A stretch of 64,000 bases of DNA from Clostridia bacterium (lineage in GTDB: Bacteria > Bacillota > Clostridia > Oscillospirales > CAG-272), in assembly GCA_017473865.1 (NCBI GenBank), contig JAFUJB010000007.1, positions 1 to 64,000 of the forward strand, given 5' to 3'. Position numbers and translations under genes: made by a program. Below, in pieces: positions 46,686 through 55,538 of this stretch. Below the pieces are notes generated by a model. It was not told the origin of the DNA. It worked only from the letters and a program-made list of their open reading frames with translations, and made no database searches. How positions within the stretch are numbered: the first letter of the stretch is position 1; every line of letters begins with the position of its first letter.

Positions 46686-47474
46686 TTAATCGGGAATTTC
46701 CTCGTCGCCGTGCTCATCCATCCACTCGCAAGCTGCATCATAAGCATCAAGGTCGAGGTCAGCCATTGTGTTTGTATGAAGAACAACACCTTCAGCTTCG
46801 CCTGCAAGAATCTTTTCGCGGTACCAGTCGAGCTGCCACTTAACCCATTCACGAGTCGAAGCCTTCTTTTCTCCGAAGTTCCAGAGATAGCAACCGAACA
46901 TACGGCGCTGCTTGGGAGTCATCTTCTTGAAGATTTCAAACTTTTCGGGAATTTCATGCGCTTTGCTTTCTTTCCAGTTCCACATAATAATGCCGTCGAA
47001 AGGCTCAATGTATTTCATAAAATCATTGTCGTCCTGTTCGTTTACACCAAACTCGTGAGTATAAAGAACCATCCACATATCGAGAGGACGTACGCCTTTA
47101 GTCTGAAGTCTGTCATGTATGTCATACAGGTTTTCAACAGGAATATTGCGGAATTCGCCGTTTCTTACAAAGTCGTCAAAAACAACGCAATTGATGTTCG
47201 GGAAATCCTTTGATTCTTCAATTAAGGGATTTACTACGTCAGGGTTTCTGCCTGCATCGTAACATTCCCAGCCCACACCTTTTAGGGTTTTGAAGGACTT
47301 GTTGTACTGACGTCTGTTTACGTTAACACCTACGGGCACCATAAACGTGTTTCTTACTCCAAGGTAAAGACAACCTTCCATAGGAGTCATTCTTGAAACC
47401 TGAGTGTTACCGAATTCGTTGTTGTATCTGCCTTCCGGATGTCCCCAAAGCCAGAACTTGTCTCTTAATTTCAT
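46686..47474 (-). CDS. Conserved-looking protein of unknown function, possible TIM-barrel
   Basis: 262 residues from ATG 47474, with GGAGG 8 nt upstream; the longer frame to 47570 lacks a ribosome site. It starts MKLRDKFWLWGHPEGRYNNEF. It is rich in Trp and acidic residues and has alternating beta-alpha segments (NINCVVFDDFV, LDMWMVLYTHEFG, FDGIIMWNWKES) as in barrel glycosidase-like proteins. No signal peptide. Family not recognised, so no reaction is claimed. Confidence 0.8.
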   Translation of the reverse strand: MKLRDKFWLWGHPEGRYNNEFGNTQVSRMTPMEGCLYLGVRNTFMVPVGVNVNRRQYNKSFKTLKGVGWECYDAGRNPDVVNPLIEESKDFPNINCVVFDDFVRNGEFRNIPVENLYDIHDRLQTKGVRPLDMWMVLYTHEFGVNEQDDNDFMKYIEPFDGIIMWNWKESKAHEIPEKFEIFKKMTPKQRRMFGCYLWNFGEKKASTREWVKWQLDWYREKILAGEAEGVVLHTNTMADLDLDAYDAACEWMDEHGDEEIPD

Positions 47475-47656
47475 AATTTTTCCTCCGTACGAACCTGAAT
47501 TTTTATATGTTCGCTTACATTTCAATGGTAATATGAAACGCGGTGTAATACAATATAAAGTTGGGTTCAAAATATGGAGAATTGAGTAATATCAAGCACT
47601 AAATATGGAGAAACGAGCAAACACAGTTACACCGATACATTCTTGCAATATACACG

Positions 47657-47695
47657 AAAGGCGTAATGTCTTTTTAATGACATCACGCCTTTTTT
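47657..47695 (-). terminator. Terminator after aspartokinase
   Basis: Minus strand AAGGCGTGATGTC / GACATTACGCCTT around an 8-nt loop. Flanks are T-rich on the plus side and less so on the minus side. The 47475-47650 gap holds two copies of aaatatggagaa and nothing coding. Confidence 0.55.
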
Positions 47696-47704
47696 AAATA
47701 TTAT

Positions 47705-49033
47705 TTATTTTACAAATTCTTCGTAAATTGCCTTCATTGCCTTTTCAAGCTCACTCTCATCTACGCCTACAATTATGTTAAGCTCACTTGAACCCTGGTC
47801 TATCATTCTGAGGTTTATACCCGCCTTTGCGATGGCACCGAATACTCTAGCCGCAGTACCTCTTTCGCCTACCATACCGCGTCCTACGACTGCAAGAAGC
47901 GCAAGGTTATCTTCAATATATATACAATCGGGTTCAACCGCACGGCAAAGCTCGTTTATGAGTTCATCCCTGTGTCCTTCAAGCTGTGCTGTGCTGAGAA
48001 CGATGCTCATAGTGTCAATACCCGAAGGAAGATGTTCAAATACCATTCCGTGCTTTTCAAGCACTTCGAGTACTTTTCTGCCAAATCCGACAGCCGAATT
48101 CATCATATCCTGCTCAAGAGTAATTACAGAGAAATTCTTCTTACCTGCGATACCTGTAATGACGCGTTCCGTGTCTACCTTATCGGTCTTGTGAACTATA
48201 AGAGTACCGGGGGCATCGGGATCGTTAGTATTTTTGATCTGTACGGGAATACCAACCATTCTTACAGGGAATATTGCATCCTCGTGAAGAACCGTAGCAC
48301 CCATATAAGAAAGCTCTCTGAGCTCTCTGTATGTAATCACTTCGATAGGCTTGGGATCGTCAATAATTCTGGGGTCAGCGCAAAGGAAGCCCGAAACGTC
48401 CGTCCAGTTTTCATATATATCCGCATCACAAGCGCGCGCTACAATAGAACCGGTAATATCAGAACCGCCTCTGGAGAAGGTCTTGATTTTTCCGTCAGGC
48501 TTTGAACCGTAGAAACCGGGAACAACTGCTCTCGCGTGCGTCTTAAGTACCCCTTTGAGAACCGCATTTGTCTTTTCTTCATCGAATTTTCCGTCTTCCG
48601 TAAAGAAAATAACGTCTGCGGCGTCGATAAATTCATAGCCGATATATGCAGCCATAATTTTGCCGTTGAGATATTCTCCGCGGCTTGCCGCATAGTCGCT
48701 TCCCGCCTTGTTCTTAATGTTTTCCTTAATAATTTCAAAATCACTTTCAAGTGAAAAATCATTAAGTCCAAGACCCTTTATAATTTCATTATATCTCTTT
48801 TTGATACCATCAAAATATATATCGATCGACTCGCCCTTTTCTGCCAAAGAGTTACACTTATAAAGCATATCGGTAACCTTTGTATCGTCCTTGTATCTCT
48901 TGCCGGGGGCTGAGGGAACGACGTATCTTCTGCTTTCGTCTGCGCGGATTATGTTTGCAACCTTCATAAACTGGTTTGCATCACTCAATGAGCTTCCGCC
49001 GAATTTAACTGTTTTGATCTGATCTCTGTTCAC
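47705..49033 (-). CDS. Aspartate kinase
   Basis: First step of the aspartate pathway (Lys, Met, Thr). The kinase signature is KTVKFGGSSLS near the start, with the ATP/Asp-binding region GFYGSKPDGKIKTFSRGGSDITGS. Two C-terminal ACT domains follow (VITLEQDMMNSAVGFGRKV; LALLAVVGRGMVGERGTAARV), so feedback control is expected. The frame extends to 49066, but that stretch contains AAGGAG; GTG 49033 lies 9 nt after it and is preferred (442 residues). The effector amino acid cannot be read from sequence. Confidence 0.93.
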   Translation of the reverse strand: MNRDQIKTVKFGGSSLSDANQFMKVANIIRADESRRYVVPSAPGKRYKDDTKVTDMLYKCNSLAEKGESIDIYFDGIKKRYNEIIKGLGLNDFSLESDFEIIKENIKNKAGSDYAASRGEYLNGKIMAAYIGYEFIDAADVIFFTEDGKFDEEKTNAVLKGVLKTHARAVVPGFYGSKPDGKIKTFSRGGSDITGSIVARACDADIYENWTDVSGFLCADPRIIDDPKPIEVITYRELRELSYMGATVLHEDAIFPVRMVGIPVQIKNTNDPDAPGTLIVHKTDKVDTERVITGIAGKKNFSVITLEQDMMNSAVGFGRKVLEVLEKHGMVFEHLPSGIDTMSIVLSTAQLEGHRDELINELCRAVEPDCIYIEDNLALLAVVGRGMVGERGTAARVFGAIAKAGINLRMIDQGSSELNIIVGVDESELEKAMKAIYEEFVK

Positions 49034-49069
49034 AGTTTCATACTCCTTATATTTAAATACATACATTAT

Positions 49070-49098
49070 ATTATATTTTACGACTCGGATTTTGTCAA
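49070..49098 (-). promoter_or_regulatory. Promoter of the aspartokinase gene
   Basis: Minus strand TTGACA (49098-49093), 17-nt spacer, TATAAT (49075-49070). The leader is only about 35 nt, so no lysine riboswitch or T-box is present. Confidence 0.75.
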
Positions 49099-49223
49099 CA
49101 CATACCGTGTCAATTTAACCTATTTTTTCAAGATATTTTTATTAAAACTGACGAATTTTGAACAACAAGTATTTTTGGATATATAAAAACATATCTATAA
49201 AACAAAAACAAGAGGGTTTTGTT

Positions 49224-49289
49224 ATGGGAAAAGTTATTCTTTATATTTGTTGCGTTATAATATTGATGGCGGTAGTGAAATATGGCTGA
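49224..49289 (+). CDS. 21-residue membrane peptide overlapping the M50 protease start
   Basis: MGKVILYICCVIILMAVVKYG: almost wholly hydrophobic. GAGGG is 8 nt upstream. Its last codons overlap the protease ATG at 49282, and the protease has no good ribosome site of its own, which suggests coupling. Confidence 0.45.
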   Translation: MGKVILYICCVIILMAVVKYG

Positions 49290-49854
49290 TAAAACACGGA
49301 TAAAAATTGCTCTGCCGACTCTTGTATTCTTTTGTGCAATTTTGTTTTTTGACGTAAGTATTCTTCCCTTCATCCCATTCTTTGCAGCCATTCTGCACGA
49401 AGCCGGCCATATTGCCGTTATGAAGATATGCAAAGTAAAAATTAAAGAAATAAAGATACTTCCCTTCGGAATTGACATTAAGAAAGAGAACAAAATTACT
49501 TCATATAAGACCGATATAGCTGTAAGTTCGGCAGGCATAGCTGTAAATATTTTGCTTTTATTATTGTGTACTCTGTTGCCAAAAACGCCCGAAACCATAC
49601 TCTTTGCATCAAGCAATGTGCTACTTATCTTTATAAATATATTGCCGATAAACTCGCTTGACGGAGGTCAGATGCTTGAAAAACTACTGGAATACAAATA
49701 CGATCCGCAAATTGCAAATAAAGTTACGGCAACGACCTCGCTTGTATGTATAACGCTTCTCGGCAGCGTGGCTATATGGGTGCTTTTTAAAACCTCCTAC
49801 AACTTTTCGCTGCTTCTTATGTGCATATATCTGTTTTGCGGAATAATTTTTTGA
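49282..49854 (+). CDS. M50-family intramembrane metalloprotease (SpoIVFB-like)
   Basis: 190 residues with about five membrane segments. The zinc site is H39-E40-A-G-H43 (ILHEAGHIAVM); the third ligand motif NILPINSLDGG lies at about 121-131. This short form without a PDZ or CBS domain resembles SpoIVFB of Bacillus, which activates pro-sigma-K in the mother cell, but other M50 proteases look alike. No SpoIVFA is adjacent. It is one of few plus-strand host genes here. Confidence 0.85.
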   Translation: MADKTRIKIALPTLVFFCAILFFDVSILPFIPFFAAILHEAGHIAVMKICKVKIKEIKILPFGIDIKKENKITSYKTDIAVSSAGIAVNILLLLLCTLLPKTPETILFASSNVLLIFINILPINSLDGGQMLEKLLEYKYDPQIANKVTATTSLVCITLLGSVAIWVLFKTSYNFSLLLMCIYLFCGIIF

Positions 49855-50025
49855 CTGTTTTTCCTGAAAAATTTATATTCAAAATGCGCATAACGTTACA
49901 AGCTTTGTTATATTTTGAAAATTGAGGCATTGTTCAACTGAGACTTACTATACCCAAAAGGCAGGCAGGGCATAGAATAATATCAGGGTAAAGGAATATA
50001 AGCTTTCCCTGAAAGGAGGTTTCGT

Positions 50026-50148
50026 ATGAACTGCTTGTGTAACCTTTTTGACTGCGAAAACATTTGGGTCATCATCGCTATCTGCCTCGTGCTCTTCTTC
50101 CTTTGCAACTGTGGCGGTGGTTGTGGCTGCGGCTGTGGCTGTAACTAA
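50026..50148 (+). CDS. Cys/Gly-rich 40-residue membrane protein
   Basis: MNCLCNLFDCENIWVIIAIC then a hydrophobic segment, and a tail CNCGGGCGCGCGCN. AAAGGAGG 6 nt before the ATG is near-perfect. The type is common in spore-forming Clostridia and is often spore-associated, but no function is known. A hairpin TCAGGG/CCCTGA (49983-50012) directly precedes the ribosome site. The frame is too short for most gene finders. Confidence 0.7.
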   Translation: MNCLCNLFDCENIWVIIAICLVLFFLCNCGGGCGCGCGCN

Positions 50149-50162
50149 TATAAAATAAAACA

Positions 50163-50195
50163 AGAGAGAGCGTGTGCTCCGCACACACTCTCTCT
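50163..50195. terminator. Bidirectional terminator
   Basis: Stem AGAGAGAGCGTGTGC / GCACACACTCTCTCT with triloop TCC (one mismatch), between the Cys-rich peptide and the convergent ABC ATPase; followed by TTATTTTTT. Confidence 0.8.
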
Positions 50196-50203
50196 GTTAT
50201 TTT

Positions 50204-50950
50204 TTACGCCTGAATTACTTTTGACAAAAACTCTTTAAGTCTCGGCGACTTGGGATTGTTGAAAAATTCGTCGGGAGTTGCATCCTCGACTATCTTGCCT
50301 TCCTCAAAGAAAAGCACCCTGTTTCCTACCTCACGTGCAAAGCCCATTTCGTGAGTAACAACCACCATAGTCATTCCGCTCTTTGCGAGATCTCGCATAA
50401 CGTCGAGAACTTCGCCTACCATTTCGGGATCAAGCGCTGAAGTAGGCTCGTCAAAGAGCATTACTTCCGGATTCATCGCCAGCGCGCGTACAATTGCAAC
50501 ACGTTGTTTTTGTCCTCCCGAAAGCTGTGAGGGATATGCGTTTGCCCTGTCAGCAAGACCGACCTTTTCAAGAAGCTCCATTGCGTTCTTCTCTGCCTCT
50601 TCTTTGGGCATTTTAAGCAGTTTTATGGGAGCTAAGGTCATATTTTTTAAAACTGTCATATGAGGGAAAAGGTTAAACTGCTGGAAAACCATTCCCATCT
50701 TCTGACGGTGCTTGTTTATATCTGTCTTATGGTCCGTTATATCCGTTCCCTCAAAGAGAATTCTTCCCTCGGTGGGCGTTTCAAGAAGATTCAAACAGCG
50801 CAAAAAAGTAGATTTACCGCATCCCGAAGGACCGACAACAACGACCACCTCGCCGTTTTTTATCTCAATATCAATTCCGTTGAGAGCGTGAATCGTTTTC
50901 TTAAAACATTTATGAAGATTTTCAACTTTAATGATTGTATTATCGCTCAT
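50204..50950 (-). CDS. Polar amino-acid ABC transporter ATPase (GlnQ-like)
   Basis: 248 residues. Walker [10 protein letters not shown] (residues 39-47), signature [15 protein letters not shown], Walker [23 protein letters not shown], and a switch His in [13 protein letters not shown]. It is the GlnQ/HisP type that powers polar amino-acid import. It overlaps the permease gene by 11 bp. Confidence 0.95.
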   Translation of the reverse strand: MSDNTIIKVENLHKCFKKTIHALNGIDIEIKNGEVVVVVGPSGCGKSTFLRCLNLLETPTEGRILFEGTDITDHKTDINKHRQKMGMVFQQFNLFPHMTVLKNMTLAPIKLLKMPKEEAEKNAMELLEKVGLADRANAYPSQLSGGQKQRVAIVRALAMNPEVMLFDEPTSALDPEMVGEVLDVMRDLAKSGMTMVVVTHEMGFAREVGNRVLFFEEGKIVEDATPDEFFNNPKSPRLKEFLSKVIQA

Positions 50951-52313
50951 TGCTTCTCAACTTCCTTTCAAGCAGACTTACAAGTTTACTTAGTATCAAT
51001 ACCATAACGAGATATATTATAGCTACGGTTACAAGCGGCATAAATGCAGAATACGTTGCCGCACGTATTGCATTTCCTGCATACATAAGGTCTCCGAGAC
51101 CAATGTAGAACGCTATCGAGGTTTCCTTCAAAAGCACAACAAACTCGTTTGCCAATGCGGGAAGAACTGCCTTAAATGCCTGCGGAAATACAATGTGGAA
51201 CATAGTAGGCATATATCCGAAGCCAAGGCTTCTGCCGGCCTCCGTTTGTCCGTTATCAATCGACATAATACCGCCGCGGACGATTTCCGCAACGTATGCA
51301 CCCGAGTTAAGACCGAAGCAAATAACCGCAGACAAGAACTTGTTTATACCTAAGGGCATAAAGATTACAAAATAAATTATCATAATCTGTACGACAACGG
51401 GAGTTCCTCTCGTTAACGTAAGATAGACATTGCATATCCAGTTAAAAAATCTGAGGAACGGGCCGCGTCTGTCAAGCTTATCGTAAGTGCAACGCACAAA
51501 TGCAACAAGAAATCCGATTACAATACCTATAAGCAACGCAAATATGGTAAGGCGGATGGTAGTCCAAAGTCCCGTAAGAATACTCAGCCATCTGTCGTGT
51601 TCAATAAAATTCTTGTGGAAATCGGACTTAAAATCGTTCCAGACACGGATAATGGGAGAAGAAGTGTCGGGCTTATCAGCATTATACGACAATTTGAGAC
51701 ATTCGTTAAAGCCTTTGTTTACGTTTTTTGTCTCAATCTTTCTTTCGACTCCGCTTCCCTCTATTTTATAAGTCGTTATCTTTGAAACTTCATCGGTAAT
51801 TTTGACAGCGCCGCCGTATACTGCGTCAACAACGTCTCTTTGCGCATATAAAACGAGCGTATCATCAACCTCGTAATATGTAATTGTCAGCTTTTTTTCG
51901 ATTAGCTGTGCTTCGTTTGCAAGCTCAGCTACCTTACCCTTGAATTCTATCTTGAAATCGAGAGCGGATTTGAACATCGTGCCGTTGGCTTTCTTTACGT
52001 CAGCCTTCAAAAAGTCATTGTATCTCGGAGAGATTACAGAATAAATATCAAGAGTTGAAACGGTACAATCAAGTATTACGTCTTTTTCAGAACCGTATGA
52101 AATACTGTTAACCTTGATATTATTTTTCTGAGCGACAAGCTCCATAGGCTCAGTCTTCGCCATTTTGTCAAAATCGGCATTGACCATTTCCTGAGCCTTA
52201 TCAAGTGATATTTCAGACGCGGTAGTGCTCTTCTTTATGCCAAACACCAAGCCTACAATGACAGCCGCGACCACTGCGATCGCTATAATTAACGCTATTA
52301 GCTTTTTCTTCAT
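50940..52313 (-). CDS. Amino-acid ABC permease with large N-terminal extracytoplasmic domain
   Basis: 457 residues, twice the usual size. The C-terminal about 220 form a standard HisM/GlnP permease ([44 protein letters not shown]). The first 25 residues are a membrane anchor ([21 protein letters not shown]). Residues 30-225 form an extra, soluble, probably external domain of unknown fold ([14 protein letters not shown]...). The fusion reads continuously. The extra domain could act as a docking or sensing part, which is inference. Confidence 0.9.
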   Translation of the reverse strand: MKKKLIALIIAIAVVAAVIVGLVFGIKKSTTASEISLDKAQEMVNADFDKMAKTEPMELVAQKNNIKVNSISYGSEKDVILDCTVSTLDIYSVISPRYNDFLKADVKKANGTMFKSALDFKIEFKGKVAELANEAQLIEKKLTITYYEVDDTLVLYAQRDVVDAVYGGAVKITDEVSKITTYKIEGSGVERKIETKNVNKGFNECLKLSYNADKPDTSSPIIRVWNDFKSDFHKNFIEHDRWLSILTGLWTTIRLTIFALLIGIVIGFLVAFVRCTYDKLDRRGPFLRFFNWICNVYLTLTRGTPVVVQIMIIYFVIFMPLGINKFLSAVICFGLNSGAYVAEIVRGGIMSIDNGQTEAGRSLGFGYMPTMFHIVFPQAFKAVLPALANEFVVLLKETSIAFYIGLGDLMYAGNAIRAATYSAFMPLVTVAIIYLVMVLILSKLVSLLERKLRSNER

Positions 52314-52342
52314 TTTTAACCTCCGTATGTATAGAACGCATT

Positions 52343-52430
52343 AAGCCGTTATCTGAAAAGTATGCAAAAACACTGCTCAGATAACGGTTTAATACAAACT
52401 GCAAGGGCAAAGAAGGTCTTTGCCCTTGCA
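52343..52430 (-). other. Two hairpins between binding-protein and permease genes
   Basis: Stems GCAAGGGCAAAGA / TCTTTGCCCTTGC (52401-52429) and CCGTTATCTG / CAGATAACGG (52346-52387), without long T-runs. Such hairpins after the first gene usually protect its mRNA and lower downstream expression, giving more binding protein than membrane parts. Confidence 0.7.
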
Positions 52431-52450
52431 CGTATTATTCGAAATAAAAC

Positions 52451-53215
52451 TTATTCAGCCTTGATGAACTTTGCAATAATCCTGTCGATTGTGCCGTCTG
52501 TTGTGAGGTCTTCAAGAGCATCGTTGATTTTGTCGAGAAGCTCTGTGTTTGACTTCTTAACTGCGATCGCATAGTCTTCAACTGCATATTCTGTGTCGAG
52601 GATTACGAGACCCTGGTTTTCAGCAACGAATGCCTTTGCGGGTTCGTTATCGATGATTACTGCGTCAACGTCTCCGCCCTTGAGAGCGATAATAGCGTCA
52701 GCTCCCTTACCGTACTGAGTTACGTTTTCCTTACCGTAGTCATCACAAGCATAGATGTCGCCTGTTGTTCCAAGCTGAACACCGATCTTCTTGCCTGTAA
52801 GGTCGTCGGGAGTCTTGACATCAGAGCCTTCTTTAACGATTACAACCTGAACGCCTGTAGCGTAGCTGGATGTAAAGTTAACTTCAAGAAGTCTTTTATC
52901 AGTAACAGTCATACCTGCCATGCCAAAATCAACTTCGCCCTGGTTAACAGCTGTAATAATGGAATCGAATTCCATATCAACGATTTCGAGCTTCATACCG
53001 AGTTTTTCAGCAATCGCATTTGCAATCTCAACGTCGATACCTACAAATTTCTCGCCTTCCTTATATTCATAGGGCGGGAATGCTGCGTTCGTACCCATTT
53101 TGATTACTTTTGTGTCATCTTTGTTCTGATCCTCATCCTTTGAACCGCAAGCTGCAAACATGCCAAAGCACATAACAACTACGAGGAGAAGAGCTAAAAG
53201 CTTTGTAAATTTCAT
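52451..53215 (-). CDS. Amino-acid-binding lipoprotein (SBP family 3)
   Basis: 254 residues. Lipobox FAAC with C23; mature start GSKDEDQNKDDTKVIKMG. The family pattern NAAFPPYEYKEGEKFVGIDVEIANAIAEKLG is clear, and LTGKKIGVQLGTTGD forms the hinge region. It delivers a polar amino acid to the permease/ATPase encoded downstream. Ligand unknown. Confidence 0.94.
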   Translation of the reverse strand: MKFTKLLALLLVVVMCFGMFAACGSKDEDQNKDDTKVIKMGTNAAFPPYEYKEGEKFVGIDVEIANAIAEKLGMKLEIVDMEFDSIITAVNQGEVDFGMAGMTVTDKRLLEVNFTSSYATGVQVVIVKEGSDVKTPDDLTGKKIGVQLGTTGDIYACDDYGKENVTQYGKGADAIIALKGGDVDAVIIDNEPAKAFVAENQGLVILDTEYAVEDYAIAVKKSNTELLDKINDALEDLTTDGTIDRIIAKFIKAE

Positions 53216-53248
53216 AATTTACCTCCGAGAATTAAATTTGATGTATAG

Positions 53249-53277
53249 ATTATATTATAGATGTATATTGTTGTCAA
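53249..53277 (-). promoter_or_regulatory. Promoter of the amino-acid transporter operon
   Basis: Minus strand TTGACA (53277-53272), 17-nt spacer, TATAAT (53254-53249): a consensus match. Confidence 0.8.
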
Positions 53278-53400
53278 GAGTATTATGCAAAAATCAGCCT
53301 TTTTAATGAATATTGTGTGAATACTTAGCGTTTTTTGTGAATTTTATGCACACTTTTCTTTCTATTTACTGCCACCGAGCCAACCTATCTGTTTAAAAAA

Positions 53401-53655
53401 TTAAAAGAGCGGCAAAAACCGCTCTTTTTGTTATGGGTAAATACGGTCAGGAGCTTCGCTCCCAAACCCACACAAAAGGACACTTTTGGAAAAGTGCCCT
53501 CTTGACTCCCTCAAAACTTTAACTATATTGATCTTGCATAATTTTTAAAAGGAATGGCGAAGTTTTTGGCATTTGAAACGGTCTAACCCTCCCTTTTTTG
53601 CATAACGCTTAAGCCCCCAGTCAAAGCAAAAAGAGTGGCAAAAACCGCTCTTTTG
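53401..53655. repeat. Noncoding interval flanked by two similar hairpins
   Basis: The hairpins AAAAGAGCGG / CCGCTCTTTTT (53403-53429) and AAAGAGTGG / CCGCTCTTT (53629-53653) share the aaaagag(c/t)ggcaaaaaccgctctttt core. Between them are hairpins GGAGC-TTC-GCTCC (53453-53466) and AGGACACTTTT/AAAAGTGCCCT, a layout frequent in intergenic repeats of gut Clostridia. No coding frame. Confidence 0.5.
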
Positions 53656-53734
53656 ATTAATCATTTATTATAATTTTGTCTGATATGTAAGCAAAATGTA
53701 AGTGCGAAGTAATGGACTTGTTCACGAAATGATA

Positions 53735-53763
53735 TTGAAGAATAGTTCTCGTGGCAGTATAAT
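53735..53763 (+). promoter_or_regulatory. Promoter of the sigma-factor operon
   Basis: TTGAAG (53735-53740), 17-nt spacer, TATAAT (53758-53763); start codon at 53867. Confidence 0.65.
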
Positions 53764-53866
53764 TATAAGCGAAAAATATTAAAACATTTTTATGAATCCT
53801 GTCAGAATTTGAGATCTTTTTCGATATTATAAGTGAAAGCACATCACACGAAAGGAGCGGTGCTTG

Positions 53867-54427
53867 ATGAAAAAGTTGTGCACAACAGAAGAAGCAGTCA
53901 AGGCTTTGGAAAATCGCGATTCCACAGCACTTGCGGATATCCAAAAAAGCTATGGAGCACTACTCCGCAGAATAGCCGTTAATTTGGGGCTTAATTCAGG
54001 CGATACGGAAGAATGTATGAATGATACATATCTTGAAGTGTGGAACACCATTCCTCCGGTGAAGCCTAAAAATATTTGCTCATACGTTTGTATGCTTATG
54101 CGAAGGATCGTTATTGACCGTATCAGATACAACAGTGCCGAAAAAAGAGCAAATACTGTTTACATAGAGGTTTCAAAGGAACTTGAATCGTGTATGAATG
54201 TTGAGAACACGGTAATTGATGAAATGTGTATACCGACAATACTGAATCAATTTCTTGAAAGTCAAACATCCGAAAACAGAGAGATCTTTATCCGCCGTTA
54301 TTATGAGTTTGAAAGTACCAAAGAAATAGCACGTGATATGATGATTGGCGTTAATACCCTTGAAAAAAGGCTATCAAGAATGAGAGCCGAACTCAAAATA
54401 ATCCTTAAAGAATGGGGGTACAATTGA
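53867..54427 (+). CDS. ECF-type RNA polymerase sigma factor
   Basis: 186 residues. Region 2 is visible as GDTEECMNDTYLEVWNTIPP and SYVCMLMRRIVIDRIRYNSAEKRA. Region 4 lies near the end (REIFIRRYYEFESTKEIARDMMIGVNTLEKRLSRMRAEL, an HTH). AAAGGAG stands 9 nt before ATG 53867. It shares one base with the next start codon (TGATG). The arrangement fits a sigma factor held by a membrane partner. Confidence 0.88.
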   Translation: MKKLCTTEEAVKALENRDSTALADIQKSYGALLRRIAVNLGLNSGDTEECMNDTYLEVWNTIPPVKPKNICSYVCMLMRRIVIDRIRYNSAEKRANTVYIEVSKELESCMNVENTVIDEMCIPTILNQFLESQTSENREIFIRRYYEFESTKEIARDMMIGVNTLEKRLSRMRAELKIILKEWGYN

Positions 54428-55344
54428 TGGATAATAAAAATCTGCTCACCGATAAGCTCGGAGAGATTGACAGCAAGTTTCTAGATGAGTATCATAACCG
54501 ACGTAGGCGTCGTGCAGTAAGAAGAAAAAATATTATAAAATACGGAAGTATTGCCGCATCGGTTATAATCGTGATAACAACGTCACTTATCGCAATACTG
54601 CCCGCGATTCGTAATACACCTATAAATAAACCGACCAACTATACCTATACGCTTATTTATGCCGATGATTATCAAAACAGCAATAACATAGACGGAGAGA
54701 AGGAAACTATGCCCCCGAAACCGGGCGAGGTCAGGTTCAGAGGTGAATTATACAGGTTAGTGAAAGACGATAAACCTTATGCAAACTATTTGTTTGCGGT
54801 TAAAATGTCTTTCGAGACGGCGTTTGAGGAATCAGAGGAATGTAAGCAAATGATTGCTGATGCACAGAGCAGAAGCGATACAATGTGGGAGCGGTACGAA
54901 AATGAATTCGTGCCACATATAAAAACTCATTCACACACACAAGGAACAATGGATTGGACCTGTAATGAATGTCTCAGACTCCATAAATTGCACATAGCAG
55001 ACGAAGCAGATATTGATAATATGTACCGTGAAGTTGACATTATTTTGGAGGCAGAACGCGAGGCGCACGCCAAAAAGGTAAAGGAACGCTCCGAAGCATA
55101 TATTGCATCTCTTGAATTAGATGTTAAAAATGTAAAGGTTATATGGGCAGATTCTCCTGAAAAAGTAGATGAATATACTAATATTTGGAATATACAATTT
55201 GCTTACTTTACAAAAGAACAGCTTAAATCAATTAAAGTTCCCGATGATATCGGTGTAGAACTAACACTCATTCCCAAATGGGCGGATACGGGAGAAGAGG
55301 TTATTTATCGCAATGGTGATCTTTATCCTGCTATATGGGAATGA
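54427..55344 (+). CDS. Membrane protein partnered with the sigma factor (putative anti-sigma)
   Basis: 305 residues. A cytosolic N-terminus of about 35 residues is rich in Arg (NRRRRRAVRRK). One membrane segment follows (about 38-60, YGSIAASVIIVITTSLIAIL), then a large external domain containing H-x-H...CNEC...H (SHTQGTMDWTCNECLRLH), a possible metal site. Its position and coupling suggest anti-sigma or sensor function. No ZAS motif is in the short N-terminus, so the mode of inhibition is unclear. Confidence 0.7.
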   Translation: MDNKNLLTDKLGEIDSKFLDEYHNRRRRRAVRRKNIIKYGSIAASVIIVITTSLIAILPAIRNTPINKPTNYTYTLIYADDYQNSNNIDGEKETMPPKPGEVRFRGELYRLVKDDKPYANYLFAVKMSFETAFEESEECKQMIADAQSRSDTMWERYENEFVPHIKTHSHTQGTMDWTCNECLRLHKLHIADEADIDNMYREVDIILEAEREAHAKKVKERSEAYIASLELDVKNVKVIWADSPEKVDEYTNIWNIQFAYFTKEQLKSIKVPDDIGVELTLIPKWADTGEEVIYRNGDLYPAIWE

Positions 55345-55396
55345 AATTACTTAAATGCTGTGCAGAATTTAATTGATACCAATCTTTTAACGCAAG

Positions 55397-55433
55397 AAAG
55401 GCACTACACCTTGATGGGCAGTAGTGCTTTTCT
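55397..55433 (+). terminator. Terminator of the sigma-factor operon
   Basis: AAAGGCACTAC / GTAGTGCTTTT with a 13-nt loop, then TCTGCTTTTT. Confidence 0.7.
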
Positions 55434-55461
55434 GCTTTTTCGAATATCCGCGGCACAAGAT

Positions 55462-55486
55462 AATCCCCCTTGAAATAAGGGGGATT
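55462..55486. terminator. Hairpin between convergent genes
   Basis: Perfect stem AATCCCCCTT / AAGGGGGATT, loop GAAAT. Tail CATTTTATA on the plus side. It may also end the minus-strand gene at 55539. Confidence 0.55.
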
Positions 55487-55538
55487 CATTTTATAGGCTA
55501 CATTTATTTTACAAATCGGAATATGATAACAAAACCTT

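Noticed and set aside
47705-49098. Lysine riboswitch or T-box before aspartokinase
   Set aside because: Only about 35 nt separate the promoter from the start codon, too short for either.
53657-53944. 95-codon minus frame overlapping the sigma-factor start
   Set aside because: Covers the plus-strand promoter and ribosome site of the sigma gene; no start signal of its own.
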